From: Streptomyces sp. NBC_01446
GTDB taxonomy: Bacteria > Actinomycetota > Actinomycetes > Streptomycetales > Streptomycetaceae
NCBI RefSeq assembly: GCF_026340095.1
Contig: NZ_JAPEPO010000003.1
Span: forward strand, 930,001 to 994,000
DNA: 64,000 nt
Direction of reading: 5' to 3'
Part shown: one piece after another, positions 44,585 to 53,916 of the stretch
Layout: each line of letters starts with the position of its first letter
How positions within the stretch are numbered: position 1 is the stretch's first letter
Position numbers and translations under genes: made by a program
Notes under the pieces: model-generated
What the model was told of the DNA's origin: nothing
Seen by the model: only the letters and a program-made list of their open reading frames with translations
The model's database searches: none

Positions 44585-46123
44585 ATGAACGAAACCTTCG
44601 TAGGGGTCGGCCCCCTCTCCGTCGCCGATGTCGTGTCCGTCGCCCGGCACGGGGCCCGCGTGACCCTCACCCACGAAGCCCTGGGCGAGATAGCCCAGAG
44701 CCGCAAGGTGGTCGAGAACCTCGCCAACGACGTCGTGCCCCACTACGGCGTCTCCACGGGCTTCGGTGCCCTGGCCACCCGTCACATCCCGCTGGAGCTG
44801 CGCGCGCAGCTCCAGCGCAGCCTCGTGCGCTCGCACGCCGCCGGCTCCGGCGCCGAGGTCGAGCGCGAGGTCGTCCGCGCCCTCATGCTGCTGCGTCTGT
44901 CGACGCTCGCCACCGGCCGCACCGGTGTGCGCCCCGACACCGCCCAGGCCTACGCCGACCTGCTCAACGCCGGCATCACCCCGGTCGTCCACGAGTACGG
45001 CTCGCTCGGCTGCTCCGGCGACCTCGCCCCGCTCGCCCACTGCGCCCTCGCCGTCATGGGCGAAGGCCAGGTACGTGACGCGAAGGGCGACCTGATGCCC
45101 GCCGCGGACGCGCTCGCCGCCGCCGGCCTCTCCCCCGTCACGCTGCACGAGAAGGAGGGCCTGGCCCTCATCAACGGCACCGACGGCATGCTCGGCCAAC
45201 TCGTCATGGCCGCGCACGACTTGCAGATGCTGCTGCGCACCGCCGACATCGCCGCCGCCATGAGCGTCGAGGGCCAGCTCGGCACGGACGCCGTGTTCGC
45301 CGCCGACCTCCAGTCCCTGCGACCGCACCCGGGCCAGGGTTCGAGTGCCGCCAACCTCACCGCCCTCCTGAAGGGTTCGGAGATCGTCGCGAGCCACCGC
45401 GGTCCGGAGTGCACCCGGGTCCAGGACGCGTACTCGCTGCGCTGCACCCCGCAGGTCCACGGCGCCGCCCGCGACACGCTGGCGCACGCCGAGACGGTCG
45501 CCGCGCGTGAGCTGGCCAGCGCCATCGACAACCCCGTCGTCACGCCGGACGGGCGCGTCGAGTCCAACGGCAACTTCCACGGCGCGCCCGTGGCATGTGT
45601 CCTGGACTTCCTGGCCATCTCCGTCGCCGACGTGGCCTCCGTCAGTGAGCGGCGTACCGACCGCTTCCTCGACGTCGCGCGCAACCACGGCCTGAACGCC
45701 TTCCTCGCCGACGACCCGGGCGTGGACTCCGGCCACATGATCGCCCAGTACACCCAGGCGGGCATCGTCTCCGAGCTCAAGCGCCTCGCCGCGCCCGCCT
45801 CGGTCGACTCCATCCCCTCCAGCGCCATGCAGGAGGACCACGTCTCGATGGGGTGGGCCGCGGCCCGCAAGCTGCGCCGCGCCATCGACGGCCTGACCCG
45901 CGTGGTCGCCGTCGAGATCCTCACCGCGGCCCGCGCGCTCGACCTCCGTGGCCCCCTGGCCCCCGCGCCCGCCACGGCGGCCGTCCTGGCCGGACTGCGC
46001 CGCGATGTCGAGGGCCCCGGCACCGACCGGTACCTCGCTCCCGAGATCGAGGCCGCCGTGCAGTTCGTGGCCACCGGCGGCGCCCTCGCGGCCGCCGAGT
46101 CGGTGACCGGCCCGCTGGGCTGA
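44585..46123 (+). CDS. hutH: Histidine ammonia-lyase
   Basis: A 512-residue lyase converting histidine to urocanate. The residues forming the MIO electrophile are Cys143-Ser144-Gly145 in GSLGCSGDLAPLAH; most relatives have Ala in the first place. QDAYSLRCTPQVHGA and the late SSAMQEDHVSMG are fully conserved. The ATG is the first good start after the operator; hutH is transcribed alone and ends before a 21-bp stem terminator shared with a convergent IclR gene. Confidence 0.95.
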   Translation: MNETFVGVGPLSVADVVSVARHGARVTLTHEALGEIAQSRKVVENLANDVVPHYGVSTGFGALATRHIPLELRAQLQRSLVRSHAAGSGAEVEREVVRALMLLRLSTLATGRTGVRPDTAQAYADLLNAGITPVVHEYGSLGCSGDLAPLAHCALAVMGEGQVRDAKGDLMPAADALAAAGLSPVTLHEKEGLALINGTDGMLGQLVMAAHDLQMLLRTADIAAAMSVEGQLGTDAVFAADLQSLRPHPGQGSSAANLTALLKGSEIVASHRGPECTRVQDAYSLRCTPQVHGAARDTLAHAETVAARELASAIDNPVVTPDGRVESNGNFHGAPVACVLDFLAISVADVASVSERRTDRFLDVARNHGLNAFLADDPGVDSGHMIAQYTQAGIVSELKRLAAPASVDSIPSSAMQEDHVSMGWAAARKLRRAIDGLTRVVAVEILTAARALDLRGPLAPAPATAAVLAGLRRDVEGPGTDRYLAPEIEAAVQFVATGGALAAAESVTGPLG

Positions 46124-46143
46124 ACCGATCGGACCTGGTTCCT

Positions 46144-46189
46144 GTGACTGTTCGCGCCTGGTCCACGTGACCGTTCGCGCCTGGTCCAC
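46144..46189. repeat. 23-bp direct repeat after hutH
   Basis: Copies at 46144-46166 and 46167-46189 differ at one base. A partial third copy (CCTGGTTCC) precedes them at about 46134. They lie between the hutH stop and its terminator. Confidence 0.8.
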
Positions 46190-46191
46190 GT

Positions 46192-46238
46192 AAGCCGAAC
46201 TCCCGCCGCCGGCCTGTCCGGCGGCGGGAGTTCGGCTT
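46192..46238. terminator. Bidirectional terminator between hutH and IclR gene
   Basis: A perfect 21-bp stem (46192-46212 with 46218-46238), loop CCTGT; the arms begin AAGCCGAACTCC and end GGAGTTCGGCTT. It serves both convergent genes. Confidence 0.9.
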
Positions 46239-46258
46239 CCGCGTGGGGCGCACTGCTT

Positions 46259-47059
46259 CTAGGTGAGGGGTCCCGCCGTCTGTGTACGGGCCTGTGCGTC
46301 GGCCACCCCGCCGATGCGCCGGCTCAGTTGGTTCGCCGTACGGGTCACCTGCGCGGCGATCCGCCGCTGTTGCTCGGCCCCGACCTCGTCGCCGCGGAAA
46401 GTGACCGCGACACCGGCGACGGGGTGCGCGCCGTGGTCGAGCACCGCGGCTGCCACGGACGAGAAGCCCGGCGTCACCTCGCCGTCCTCCGTGGCGTACC
46501 CCCGCCGCCGCGCCTCCACGAGGAGTTGGCGGAGCGCGGTCAGCGAACCGGGACCGGACTCGTTGCGCAGGACGAAGGCCGACGGGTCGGGGAACAGGGC
46601 CCGCACCTGCGCCTGCGGCAGACGGGCCAGGACGGCCCGGCCGCTGGCGGTGAGGTGGGCCGGCAGCCGGACACCGACCTCGGTCACCAGGGGCGCACGT
46701 CCCGGCGCCCGTTCCTCGATCACGTAGATGACCTCGCGGCCGTGCAGTACGGCGAGGTGCGCGTTGTGGCCCGTGCTGTCGACGAGCTTGGCCAGCGGCA
46801 CCCGCGCCAGGCGCTGGAAGGGCGCCTGTCTGCTGTATCCGGAGGCGAGTTCGAAGGCGCTGACGCCCAAGCCGTAGCGTCGCTCCTCCAGCAGGTGCAC
46901 GACGAAGCCCTCGCGCGCCAGGGTGTCGAGCAGGTGGTACGTCGTCGAGCGGGGAAGCCCGACGTCACGGCTGATCGCCGCGGCGGGTACGGGCCCTGCC
47001 TGGCCCGCGAGATAGCGGAGGATGGCCAGCACCTGGGTGGCGGCGGGAACGGGAGACAT
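46259..47059 (-). CDS. IclR family regulator adjacent to hutI
   Basis: A 266-residue IclR protein with N-terminal winged helix (ATQVLAILRYLAGQAGPVPA, VGLPRSTTYHLLDTLAREGF) and effector domain with LPAHLTASGRAVLARLPQAQ. Its start is 52 bp from a GTCTGGGATACGAGAC site whose arms match the hutH operator. Best inferred as the regulator of hutH and hutI. It is clearly paralogous to the IclR at 41945. Confidence 0.88.
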   Translation of the reverse strand: MSPVPAATQVLAILRYLAGQAGPVPAAAISRDVGLPRSTTYHLLDTLAREGFVVHLLEERRYGLGVSAFELASGYSRQAPFQRLARVPLAKLVDSTGHNAHLAVLHGREVIYVIEERAPGRAPLVTEVGVRLPAHLTASGRAVLARLPQAQVRALFPDPSAFVLRNESGPGSLTALRQLLVEARRRGYATEDGEVTPGFSSVAAAVLDHGAHPVAGVAVTFRGDEVGAEQQRRIAAQVTRTANQLSRRIGGVADAQARTQTAGPLT

Positions 47060-47110
47060 ACCGGGAGGTTACGTCCGCCCGCCGGCCCCGCTCCGGACCA
47101 CCCGTACGAA

Positions 47111-47126
47111 GTCTGGGATACGAGAC
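47111..47126. promoter_or_regulatory. Imperfect palindrome upstream of IclR/hutI
   Basis: GTCTGGGATACGAGAC matches the core of the hutH operator (GTCTGGGATCCCAGAC) in 14 of 16 positions. It lies in the divergent IclR-hutI gap. Confidence 0.65.
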
Positions 47127-47307
47127 GCAATGCGGGCGGCGGCCCTGGCACCGCCCCCGGGGCCTGGTGCTTGATGGAAGCCCCCGGTGCGGACGCGCGA
47201 TGAACGCCGTCCGCACCGGGGCACTCACTCATCCGCTGCCCGGCCGTGTGCCCACGGATCACGCCGCGCCGCCAGGACCTGGCCGCAGCATCCACGGAGA
47301 GATTCAC

Positions 47308-48540
47308 ATGCCAGTCCCCCAGCCCCTCGCCGAAGCCCGACGCGCCGGAGCTGATCTGCCCGGCGCCTCCATGCTGATCACGAACATCGGCGCGCTGGTC
47401 ACCAACGACGCCACGCGCGGAACGGGTCCACTCGGCCTGATCGCCGACGCCGCGCTGGTCATCGACGGCACCGACGTCGCCTGGGTGGGCCCCCGGGCCG
47501 AGGCGCCCGCGACCGACCGCAGCTTCGACGCCCAGGGCCGGGCAGCCATCCCCGGATTCGTCGACTCGCACTCCCACCTCATCTTCGCCGACGCCCGGAC
47601 CGCGGAGTTCAACGCGCGGATGTCGGGCCGCGCCTACAGCGCAGGCGGCATCCGTACCACCGTCGAGGCCACCCGGGCCGCACCGGACAGCGCGCTCCAC
47701 GCCACCGCCGGGCGCCATGTGTCCGAAGCGCTGCGGCAGGGCACGACCACCGTCGAGATCAAGTCGGGCTACGGCCTCACGGTGGAACACGAGGCCCGGT
47801 CGCTGGCCGTCGCCGCCGCCCACACCGACGAGGTGACGTTCCTCGGCGCACATGTCGTGCCCGCCGAGTTCGCCGAGGACCCGGCCGGCTATGTCGACCT
47901 GGTGACGGGCCCGATGCTCGACGCGTGTGCGCCGCACGCCCGTTGGGCGGATGTCTTCTGCGAGCAGGGAGCCTTCGACGCGGACCAGGCGCGCGCGATC
48001 CTCAAGGCCGCGTCCGCCCGCGGACTCCTGCCGAGGATGCACGCCAACCAGCTCAGCCACGGGCCGGGCGTCCAGCTCGCCGTCGAACTCGGCGCCGCCT
48101 CCGCCGACCACTGCACCCACCTCACCGACTCCGACGTCGACGCCCTCGCGCACGGTGACACCGTGGCGACGCTGCTGCCGGGGGCGGAGTTCTCGACGCG
48201 GGCGACCTACCCCGACGCACGTCGTCTGCTCGACGCCGGCGCGACCGTGGCGCTGTCCCCCGACTGCAACCCCGGCTCCTCCTTCACGAGTTCGATGGCG
48301 TTCTGCGTCGCCCTTGCCGTACGGGAGATGGGCATGACACCGGACGAGGCGCTCTGGTCGGCGACGGCGGGCGGCGCACGGGCGCTGCGCCGCGACGACG
48401 TCGGCACACTGTCGCCCGGGGTGCGCGCCGACCTCGTACTCCTGGACGCGCCCTCGCACGTGCACCTCGCCTACCGCCCCGGTGTTCCCCTCGTCTCCGC
48501 CGTCTGGCGCGCCGGCCGGTGCGTCGTCCGGCCCACCTGA
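47308..48540 (+). CDS. hutI: Imidazolonepropionase
   Basis: A 410-residue amidohydrolase opening imidazolone-5-propionate to formimidoyl-glutamate. Zn-binding and active-site stretches: PGFVDSHSHLIFA, TTVEIKSGYGLTVEHE, RMHANQLSHG and ATVALSPDCNPGSS. The ATG follows GGAGAG by 7 nt; a start at 47371 (MLITNIGALVTND) would give the commoner 389-residue form but has no ribosome site. The decarboxylase gene follows 88 bp later in the same direction. Confidence 0.92.
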   Translation: MPVPQPLAEARRAGADLPGASMLITNIGALVTNDATRGTGPLGLIADAALVIDGTDVAWVGPRAEAPATDRSFDAQGRAAIPGFVDSHSHLIFADARTAEFNARMSGRAYSAGGIRTTVEATRAAPDSALHATAGRHVSEALRQGTTTVEIKSGYGLTVEHEARSLAVAAAHTDEVTFLGAHVVPAEFAEDPAGYVDLVTGPMLDACAPHARWADVFCEQGAFDADQARAILKAASARGLLPRMHANQLSHGPGVQLAVELGAASADHCTHLTDSDVDALAHGDTVATLLPGAEFSTRATYPDARRLLDAGATVALSPDCNPGSSFTSSMAFCVALAVREMGMTPDEALWSATAGGARALRRDDVGTLSPGVRADLVLLDAPSHVHLAYRPGVPLVSAVWRAGRCVVRPT

Positions 48541-48628
48541 GGAATCCCGCGCGCCACCCCTGTGCGCGCCACCCCCGTTCGATCACCGCCCTCCCGAGAC
48601 ACGACGTCACAAACGAGGAAGCCACACG

Positions 48629-51373
48629 ATGGGTGACACACCCGCCAATCCGCCTGCCGGCGTGTACAGCAGCGTCCGTCAGCTGCGCGCCGACGCCTGG
48701 AGCTCACTGACCGAACTCGCACGCCAGTGGGCGTCCGACACCTCGAGCGCAGCCCGCCGGCAGGCGACGCAGGAGCGGCTGGACGAACTCTTCCGGCAGC
48801 TGCTGCCGATCGAGAACTGCTGGGCCTTCCCCGGCAGATCCGCCTTCACTGAACTGCGCCGCCTGCGCACGGCCGAGGACCGGTACGGCCTGGCCCGGCG
48901 CACGGACGAACTGCATCGCGCCCTGGGCACGGAGTCGTACCGCAGCGCGACGCCCCGCAAGGCCGAGCCGACCGCTCCGGCCGGCGAGGAGCCGCTTCCG
49001 GGCGGGACAACGCCCAAGCGGTACTTCGAGGTCCTCGTCGTCGGCGAACTGACCGCGCCGGAGGAGGAGGCGCTGCGCATCTCGCTGCGCGGCCGGCGCC
49101 GCGCCGAGGACGAGTTCGTGTACGAGATCGTCGTCGCGCCCAGCTTCGAGGACGCGCTGATGGCCGTCCTGGTCAACCCCGGTCTGCAAGCCGTGGTCAT
49201 CCACCGGAGGTTCGCCGACCGTTCCCCGTACGACCTGAGTGTCGTCGCGGGCCTCGTCGAACGGCCGCAGGCCGACCCGTTCGCGCAGGACGGGCCCTAC
49301 GAGCAGCGGGCGCAGGCGCTCGGTGCGCGGCTGCTCGAACTGCGGCCCGAGATGGACCTCTATCTCATGACCGACGGCTCGGTGGAGCGGATCGCCGGTG
49401 TGCTCAGCAGCGGATTCGCCCGGGTCTTCCACGCGCGCGAAGGGCTGCTCGAACTCCACCTGTCGATTCTGCACGGCGTCCGCGAACGCTTCCGCGCACC
49501 GTTCTTCACCGCGCTCAGAGCACACAGCAGACGCCCGACAGGTGTCTTCCACGCGCTCCCCATCTCCCGCGGAACGTCGCTGCTGACCTCGCACTGGATC
49601 CCCGAGATGGTCGAGTTCTACGGGCTGAACATCTTCCTCGCCGAGACGTCCGCCACTTCGGGCGGCCTCGACTCCTTGCTGGAGCCGACGGGCCCGCTGC
49701 GGGAGGCCCAGGACCTCGCCGCCAAGACGTTCGGGGCGCGCCAGTCCTACTTCGTCACCAACGGGACGTCCACCGCCAACAAGGTGGTCGTACAGGCGCT
49801 GGTGCGGCCGGGCGACATCGTCCTGGTCGACCGCAACTGCCACAAGTCCCACCACTACGGGCTGATGCTCGCGGGCGCCCAAGTGGTCTACCTCGACGCC
49901 TATCCCCTGGACCGGTACGGGATGTACGGCGCCGTGCCGGTGAAGGAGATCAAGCGCAAGCTGCTGGAGCTGCGGCAGGCCGGTCTCCTCGACCGCGTCA
50001 AAATGCTGATGCTGACCAACTGCACCTTCGACGGCATCGTCTACAACCCGACGCGGGTGATGGAGGAGTGCCTGGCGCTCAAGCCCGATCTGGCGTTCCT
50101 GTGGGACGAGGCGTGGTTCGCCTTCGCCCGCTTCCACCCGGTCTACCGCCGGCGCACCGCCATGGCCGCCGCCCGCACCCTCACGAAGAACCTGCGCGGA
50201 CAGGAACTCGCCGACCGATACGCCCGACAGCAGCAGGAGTTGGGCGACGACCCCGACGACGAAACGCTCCTCGACCACCGGCTCGTCCCCGACCCCGCCA
50301 AGGCCCGGGTCCGGGTGTACGCCACGCAGTCGACGCACAAGACGCTCACCTCGCTGCGCCAGGGTTCCATGATCCACGTCTTCGACCAGGACTTCAGTCA
50401 CCGCACGGCGGAGACGTTCCGCGAGGCGTACATGACGCACACCTCCACCTCCCCCAACTACCAGATCCTCGCCTCCCTGGACCTGGGCCGAAGACAGGCC
50501 GCGCTGGAGGGGTTCGAGCTGGTGCAGAAGCAGCTCGAACAGGCAGGGGTACTGCGTGACGCGATCGACCAACATCCGGTACTCAGCCGGTACTTGCGCT
50601 TCCTGACGACGCCCGACCTGATCCCGGGCGAGTTCCGCGCCTCCGGGGTGGAACAGCCGCTGCGGACCGGTCTGGCGCGCATGTCGGAGGCCTGGGAGGA
50701 CGACGAGTTCGTGCTCGACCCGACCCGGGCGACCCTGCACATCGGCCTCACGGGCATCGACGGGGACACGTTCAAGCACGAGCACCTGATGGACCGCTAC
50801 GGGGTGCAGGTCAACAAGAGCACCCGCAACACGCTGCTGTTCATGACGAACATCGGCACCACCCGCAGCGCAGTCGCCTACCTCATCGAGGTGCTCCTCA
50901 AGATCGTCGAGGAACTGGAGGATCGCAAGGACGAGTTGGGCCCGCCTGCCCTGCGTCGACAAGACGCCGACGCCACGCGGGACGCCGTCGTCGCCCTGCC
51001 CGACTTCAGCTCCTTCCATCCCGCCTTCCGACCAGGAGGCCGTACACCCGAAGGGGACATCCGCCGGGCCTTCTACCTGGCGTACGACGAGACACAGTGC
51101 GAGTACCTGTCGGCGGACGAGGTCACCGAGGCCATGACCGGCGGCCGGGACATCGTCTCCGCCACCTTCGTGACTCCTTACCCGCCCGGATTCCCCGTGC
51201 TGGTCCCCGGTCAGGTCGTCAACGACGCCGTACTGGACTACATGCGGGCCCTCGACACCCGGGAGATCCATGGATACCGGCCGGAGACCGGGTACCGGGT
51301 GTTCACCGAGCAGGCGTTGAAGGAGCAGCAAACGCTCCTGGAGTCCGGCAACAACCCCTGGGCGGCGGCCTGA
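48629..51373 (+). CDS. Orn/Lys/Arg-type PLP decarboxylase
   Basis: A 914-residue fold-I decarboxylase related to the biodegradative Orn/Lys/Arg enzymes: an N-terminal ~320-residue region with a wing/CheY-like piece (KRYFEVLVVGELTAPEEEAL), then the PLP domain. The cofactor lysine is K571 in QSTHKTLTSLRQGSM; the upstream Asp/His signature is LWDEAWFAFARFHPVYR. The amino acid used is unclear. It lies 88 bp after hutI on the same strand; whether it belongs to the hut regulon is open. Confidence 0.8.
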   Translation: MGDTPANPPAGVYSSVRQLRADAWSSLTELARQWASDTSSAARRQATQERLDELFRQLLPIENCWAFPGRSAFTELRRLRTAEDRYGLARRTDELHRALGTESYRSATPRKAEPTAPAGEEPLPGGTTPKRYFEVLVVGELTAPEEEALRISLRGRRRAEDEFVYEIVVAPSFEDALMAVLVNPGLQAVVIHRRFADRSPYDLSVVAGLVERPQADPFAQDGPYEQRAQALGARLLELRPEMDLYLMTDGSVERIAGVLSSGFARVFHAREGLLELHLSILHGVRERFRAPFFTALRAHSRRPTGVFHALPISRGTSLLTSHWIPEMVEFYGLNIFLAETSATSGGLDSLLEPTGPLREAQDLAAKTFGARQSYFVTNGTSTANKVVVQALVRPGDIVLVDRNCHKSHHYGLMLAGAQVVYLDAYPLDRYGMYGAVPVKEIKRKLLELRQAGLLDRVKMLMLTNCTFDGIVYNPTRVMEECLALKPDLAFLWDEAWFAFARFHPVYRRRTAMAAARTLTKNLRGQELADRYARQQQELGDDPDDETLLDHRLVPDPAKARVRVYATQSTHKTLTSLRQGSMIHVFDQDFSHRTAETFREAYMTHTSTSPNYQILASLDLGRRQAALEGFELVQKQLEQAGVLRDAIDQHPVLSRYLRFLTTPDLIPGEFRASGVEQPLRTGLARMSEAWEDDEFVLDPTRATLHIGLTGIDGDTFKHEHLMDRYGVQVNKSTRNTLLFMTNIGTTRSAVAYLIEVLLKIVEELEDRKDELGPPALRRQDADATRDAVVALPDFSSFHPAFRPGGRTPEGDIRRAFYLAYDETQCEYLSADEVTEAMTGGRDIVSATFVTPYPPGFPVLVPGQVVNDAVLDYMRALDTREIHGYRPETGYRVFTEQALKEQQTLLESGNNPWAAA

Positions 51374-51580
51374 TCGGTCCGGTCCGGTGTCTGGAGCGCC
51401 CTCCTTGCCGTGCTTCGACGAGATGGATGGGCGCGGGGCCGAGGGCGATCCTCGACACACGATTACCGACCGCTTAGTATCCGCAGACAGCGCACGTATC
51501 CCTCGCATATCCCCCGACAGACAGTCGCCGGCCGTCAGCCCTGGCAATCAGCGCCGACGGCCACGACGGAGAGGCCGCCC

Positions 51581-53134
51581 ATGAACGGCGCGCAGTCGCT
51601 GATCCGTACTCTCGTCCGTACCGGTGTCGACGTGTGCTTCGCCAACCCCGGCACATCGGAGATGCACTTCGTCGCCGCGCTCGACTCCGTACCCGAAATG
51701 CGCGGAGTGCTCGGCCTGTTCGAGGGTGCCGTCACCGGGGCCGCCGACGGATACGCGCGTATCGCCGGCAAGCCGGCCGCCACGCTGCTGCACCTGGGCC
51801 CCGGCCTCGGCAACGGGCTGGCCAATCTCCACAACGCGCGGCGGGCCCACACCCCCGTCGTGAACGTGGTGGGCGACCACGCCACCCACCACAAGAAGTA
51901 CGACGCTCCCCTGGAGTCCGACATCGATCCGGTGGCCGGCTCGGTGAGCGGCTGGGTGCGGCGCAGCGACCGGGTCGCCGAGGTCGGTGCCGACGCCGCG
52001 GCCGCGGTGGCAGCCTCGATGCAGGCGCCGGGACAGGTCGCGACGCTGATCCTGCCCGCCGACGCGTCCTGGGACGAGGGCGGTCAGGTCGCCGAACCAC
52101 TGCCCTCGCGTACTCCTGCGGCTCCCGATCCGCAGACGGTGTCGTCCATCGCCGACATCCTGCGCGGCGGCGAACCCGCCGCGCTGCTGATCGGCGGCCC
52201 GGCCTGCCGTGAGCCCGGCCTCCTCGCGACGAGCCGGATCGCGAACGCCACCGGCGTGCGCGCGCTGGTGGAGACCTTCCCCGCGCGACTGGAGCGCGGC
52301 GCGGGCCTGCCCGCCATCGAGCGCCTCCGCTACCTCGCCGAGCAGGCCGTCCGCCAACTCGACGGCGTCAAGCACCTGATCGTGGCGGGCACCCGCTCCC
52401 CCGTGTCGTTCTTCGCCTACCCCGGCAAGCCGAGCGACCTGGTACCGGAGGGCGCCCAGGTGCACACCCTCGCCGATCCGTCCCAGGACGTGGTCGCCGC
52501 CCTGGAAGCGCTGGCCGAGCAGGTGGCCGCGGACACGCTCCCGACCCTGGCCGAGCCCGCCCTCCCGCCGCTCCCGAGCGGCCCCCTCACCGCGAACAAC
52601 TGGGCCGAGGTCGTCGGCGCCCTGCTCCCCGCCGGCGCGATCATCTCGGACGAGGCGAACACCTCCGGCGCGGCCTTGCCGGCTGCCACGGTCGGCGCGC
52701 CCCGGCACGACGTACTCACGCTGACCGGCGGCGCGATCGGGCAGGGCATACCGGTCGCCACCGGAGCGGCAATCGCGGCACCGGACCGGCCGGTCATCAA
52801 CCTGGAGGCCGACGGCAGCGCGATGTACACGATCTCGGCCCTGTGGACCCAGGCACGCGAGAACCTCGACGTCACCACCGTCATCCTGAACAACAGCGCC
52901 TACGCCGTACTGCGCCTCGAAATGCTGCGGGTCGGCGCCGACCTCTCGGGTCCTGCCGCGAAGACGCTGCTCGACCTCTCCTCGCCCGACCTGAACTTCG
53001 CCAAGATCGCGGAAGGTATGGGTGTCCCGTCGTCGCGGGCGACCACCTGCGAGGAACTCGCCGAGCAGCTCCACCACGCCTTCGCGGAACCGGGCCCTCA
53101 TCTGATCGACGCCGTGGTCCCCCCTCACCTGTAG
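51581..53134 (+). CDS. Thiamine diphosphate-dependent enzyme (acetolactate-synthase-like)
   Basis: A 517-residue ThDP enzyme: N-terminal PYR domain with the activating Glu (FEGAVTGAADGYARIAGKPA), middle domain, and C-terminal PP domain with the metal loop EADGSAMYTISALW ending in ILNN. The PP loop reads ADG instead of GDG. It is annotated in relatives as acetolactate synthase large subunit, but the size is nearer benzoylformate decarboxylase/oxalyl-CoA-type enzymes and no small subunit is adjacent. It is cotranscribed with a thioesterase (27-bp gap). Confidence 0.75.
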   Translation: MNGAQSLIRTLVRTGVDVCFANPGTSEMHFVAALDSVPEMRGVLGLFEGAVTGAADGYARIAGKPAATLLHLGPGLGNGLANLHNARRAHTPVVNVVGDHATHHKKYDAPLESDIDPVAGSVSGWVRRSDRVAEVGADAAAAVAASMQAPGQVATLILPADASWDEGGQVAEPLPSRTPAAPDPQTVSSIADILRGGEPAALLIGGPACREPGLLATSRIANATGVRALVETFPARLERGAGLPAIERLRYLAEQAVRQLDGVKHLIVAGTRSPVSFFAYPGKPSDLVPEGAQVHTLADPSQDVVAALEALAEQVAADTLPTLAEPALPPLPSGPLTANNWAEVVGALLPAGAIISDEANTSGAALPAATVGAPRHDVLTLTGGAIGQGIPVATGAAIAAPDRPVINLEADGSAMYTISALWTQARENLDVTTVILNNSAYAVLRLEMLRVGADLSGPAAKTLLDLSSPDLNFAKIAEGMGVPSSRATTCEELAEQLHHAFAEPGPHLIDAVVPPHL

Positions 53135-53161
53135 TGCGCCCCGAACGACGAAGGAGAACAT

Positions 53162-53620
53162 GTGGACGAGCCCGAGCGACTGGAAAAGGCGAGCGCCGAG
53201 GTGCAGGAGCGCGTCCGGGCCAGCTTCGACCAGCAGGGGCTGCTGACCCACCTCGGTGCGCGGCTCACGCGCATCGCGCCGGGCGTCGTGCACATCGCGC
53301 TCCCGGCCCGACCCGAAGTGACCCAGCAGCACGGCTACTTCCACGCCGGCGCCACCAGTTCCATCGCCGACAGCGCCGGTGGCTACGCGGCCTTCACCCT
53401 GTTCCCCGAGGACACCGAGGTGCTCACTGTCGAATACAAGATCAACCTGCTCGCGCCCGCCCTCGGGGACCGCCTTGAGGCCGTCGGAACCGCCCTCAAG
53501 GCCGGGCGAGCCCTGACCGTGTGTCAGCTGGAGGTCTTCGCCGCCCTGGACGACGGCACACGCAAGCTCGTGGCCAACGGACAGCAGACGCTGATCCGGG
53601 TGAGCAGGACCGCGCAGTGA
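53162..53620 (+). CDS. PaaI-type hotdog thioesterase
   Basis: A 152-residue hotdog protein: HGYFHAGATSSIADSAGGYA holds the conserved His-Gly..Ala and catalytic Asp on the long helix, and VEYKINLLAPALGD follows. It hydrolyses acyl-CoA thioesters. GTG start with AAGGAG 6 nt upstream. Its position directly after the ThDP enzyme suggests both act on one 2-oxo acid or acyl-CoA. Confidence 0.85.
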   Translation: MDEPERLEKASAEVQERVRASFDQQGLLTHLGARLTRIAPGVVHIALPARPEVTQQHGYFHAGATSSIADSAGGYAAFTLFPEDTEVLTVEYKINLLAPALGDRLEAVGTALKAGRALTVCQLEVFAALDDGTRKLVANGQQTLIRVSRTAQ

Positions 53621-53916
53621 GCGGGGGCGGCTCGGCTGCACCCCCCGACGAGCGTTCCCTCGACCTCAACTTTAGGGTGAGACTTCGACGCCCCTCCCCT
53701 CCCGGCCAGTGAGGTCAGCGGGCATGGTTGCGCATGCCGCGCTTGGTGCGCGAGTAGTCGTCCAGCGCGTACACCGACAGGCCCCGGCTGCGCCCCGATG
53801 CGTCACGGGGCGCCGCGCACTGACCCACGAGGCGGTGACCCTCCGGCACACCAGGACTTCGTCGACCCGCCGCTCCGATAAGCGGGTTGGGCCCGCGGCC
53901 AAGCCATGGGCCATGG
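53621..53916. other. Gap without a convincing gene (296 bp)
   Basis: On the minus strand the complement of about 53715-53860 reads GLSVYALDDYSRTKRGMRNH before a stop, which has the feel of a transporter or enzyme C-terminus and may be the tail of a deleted gene, but I do not recognise the family. No ribosome site or start is associated with it. Confidence 0.3.

Noticed and set aside
44996..45022. Inactivated histidase because Ala of the MIO triad is Cys
   Set aside because: Ser and Gly are kept, the rest of the protein is fully conserved, and the gene is in an intact hut locus.
53672..53914. 80-residue minus-strand gene
   Set aside because: No ribosome site, no homology and it ends in the downstream thioesterase gap; a different frame shows only a vague C-terminus.
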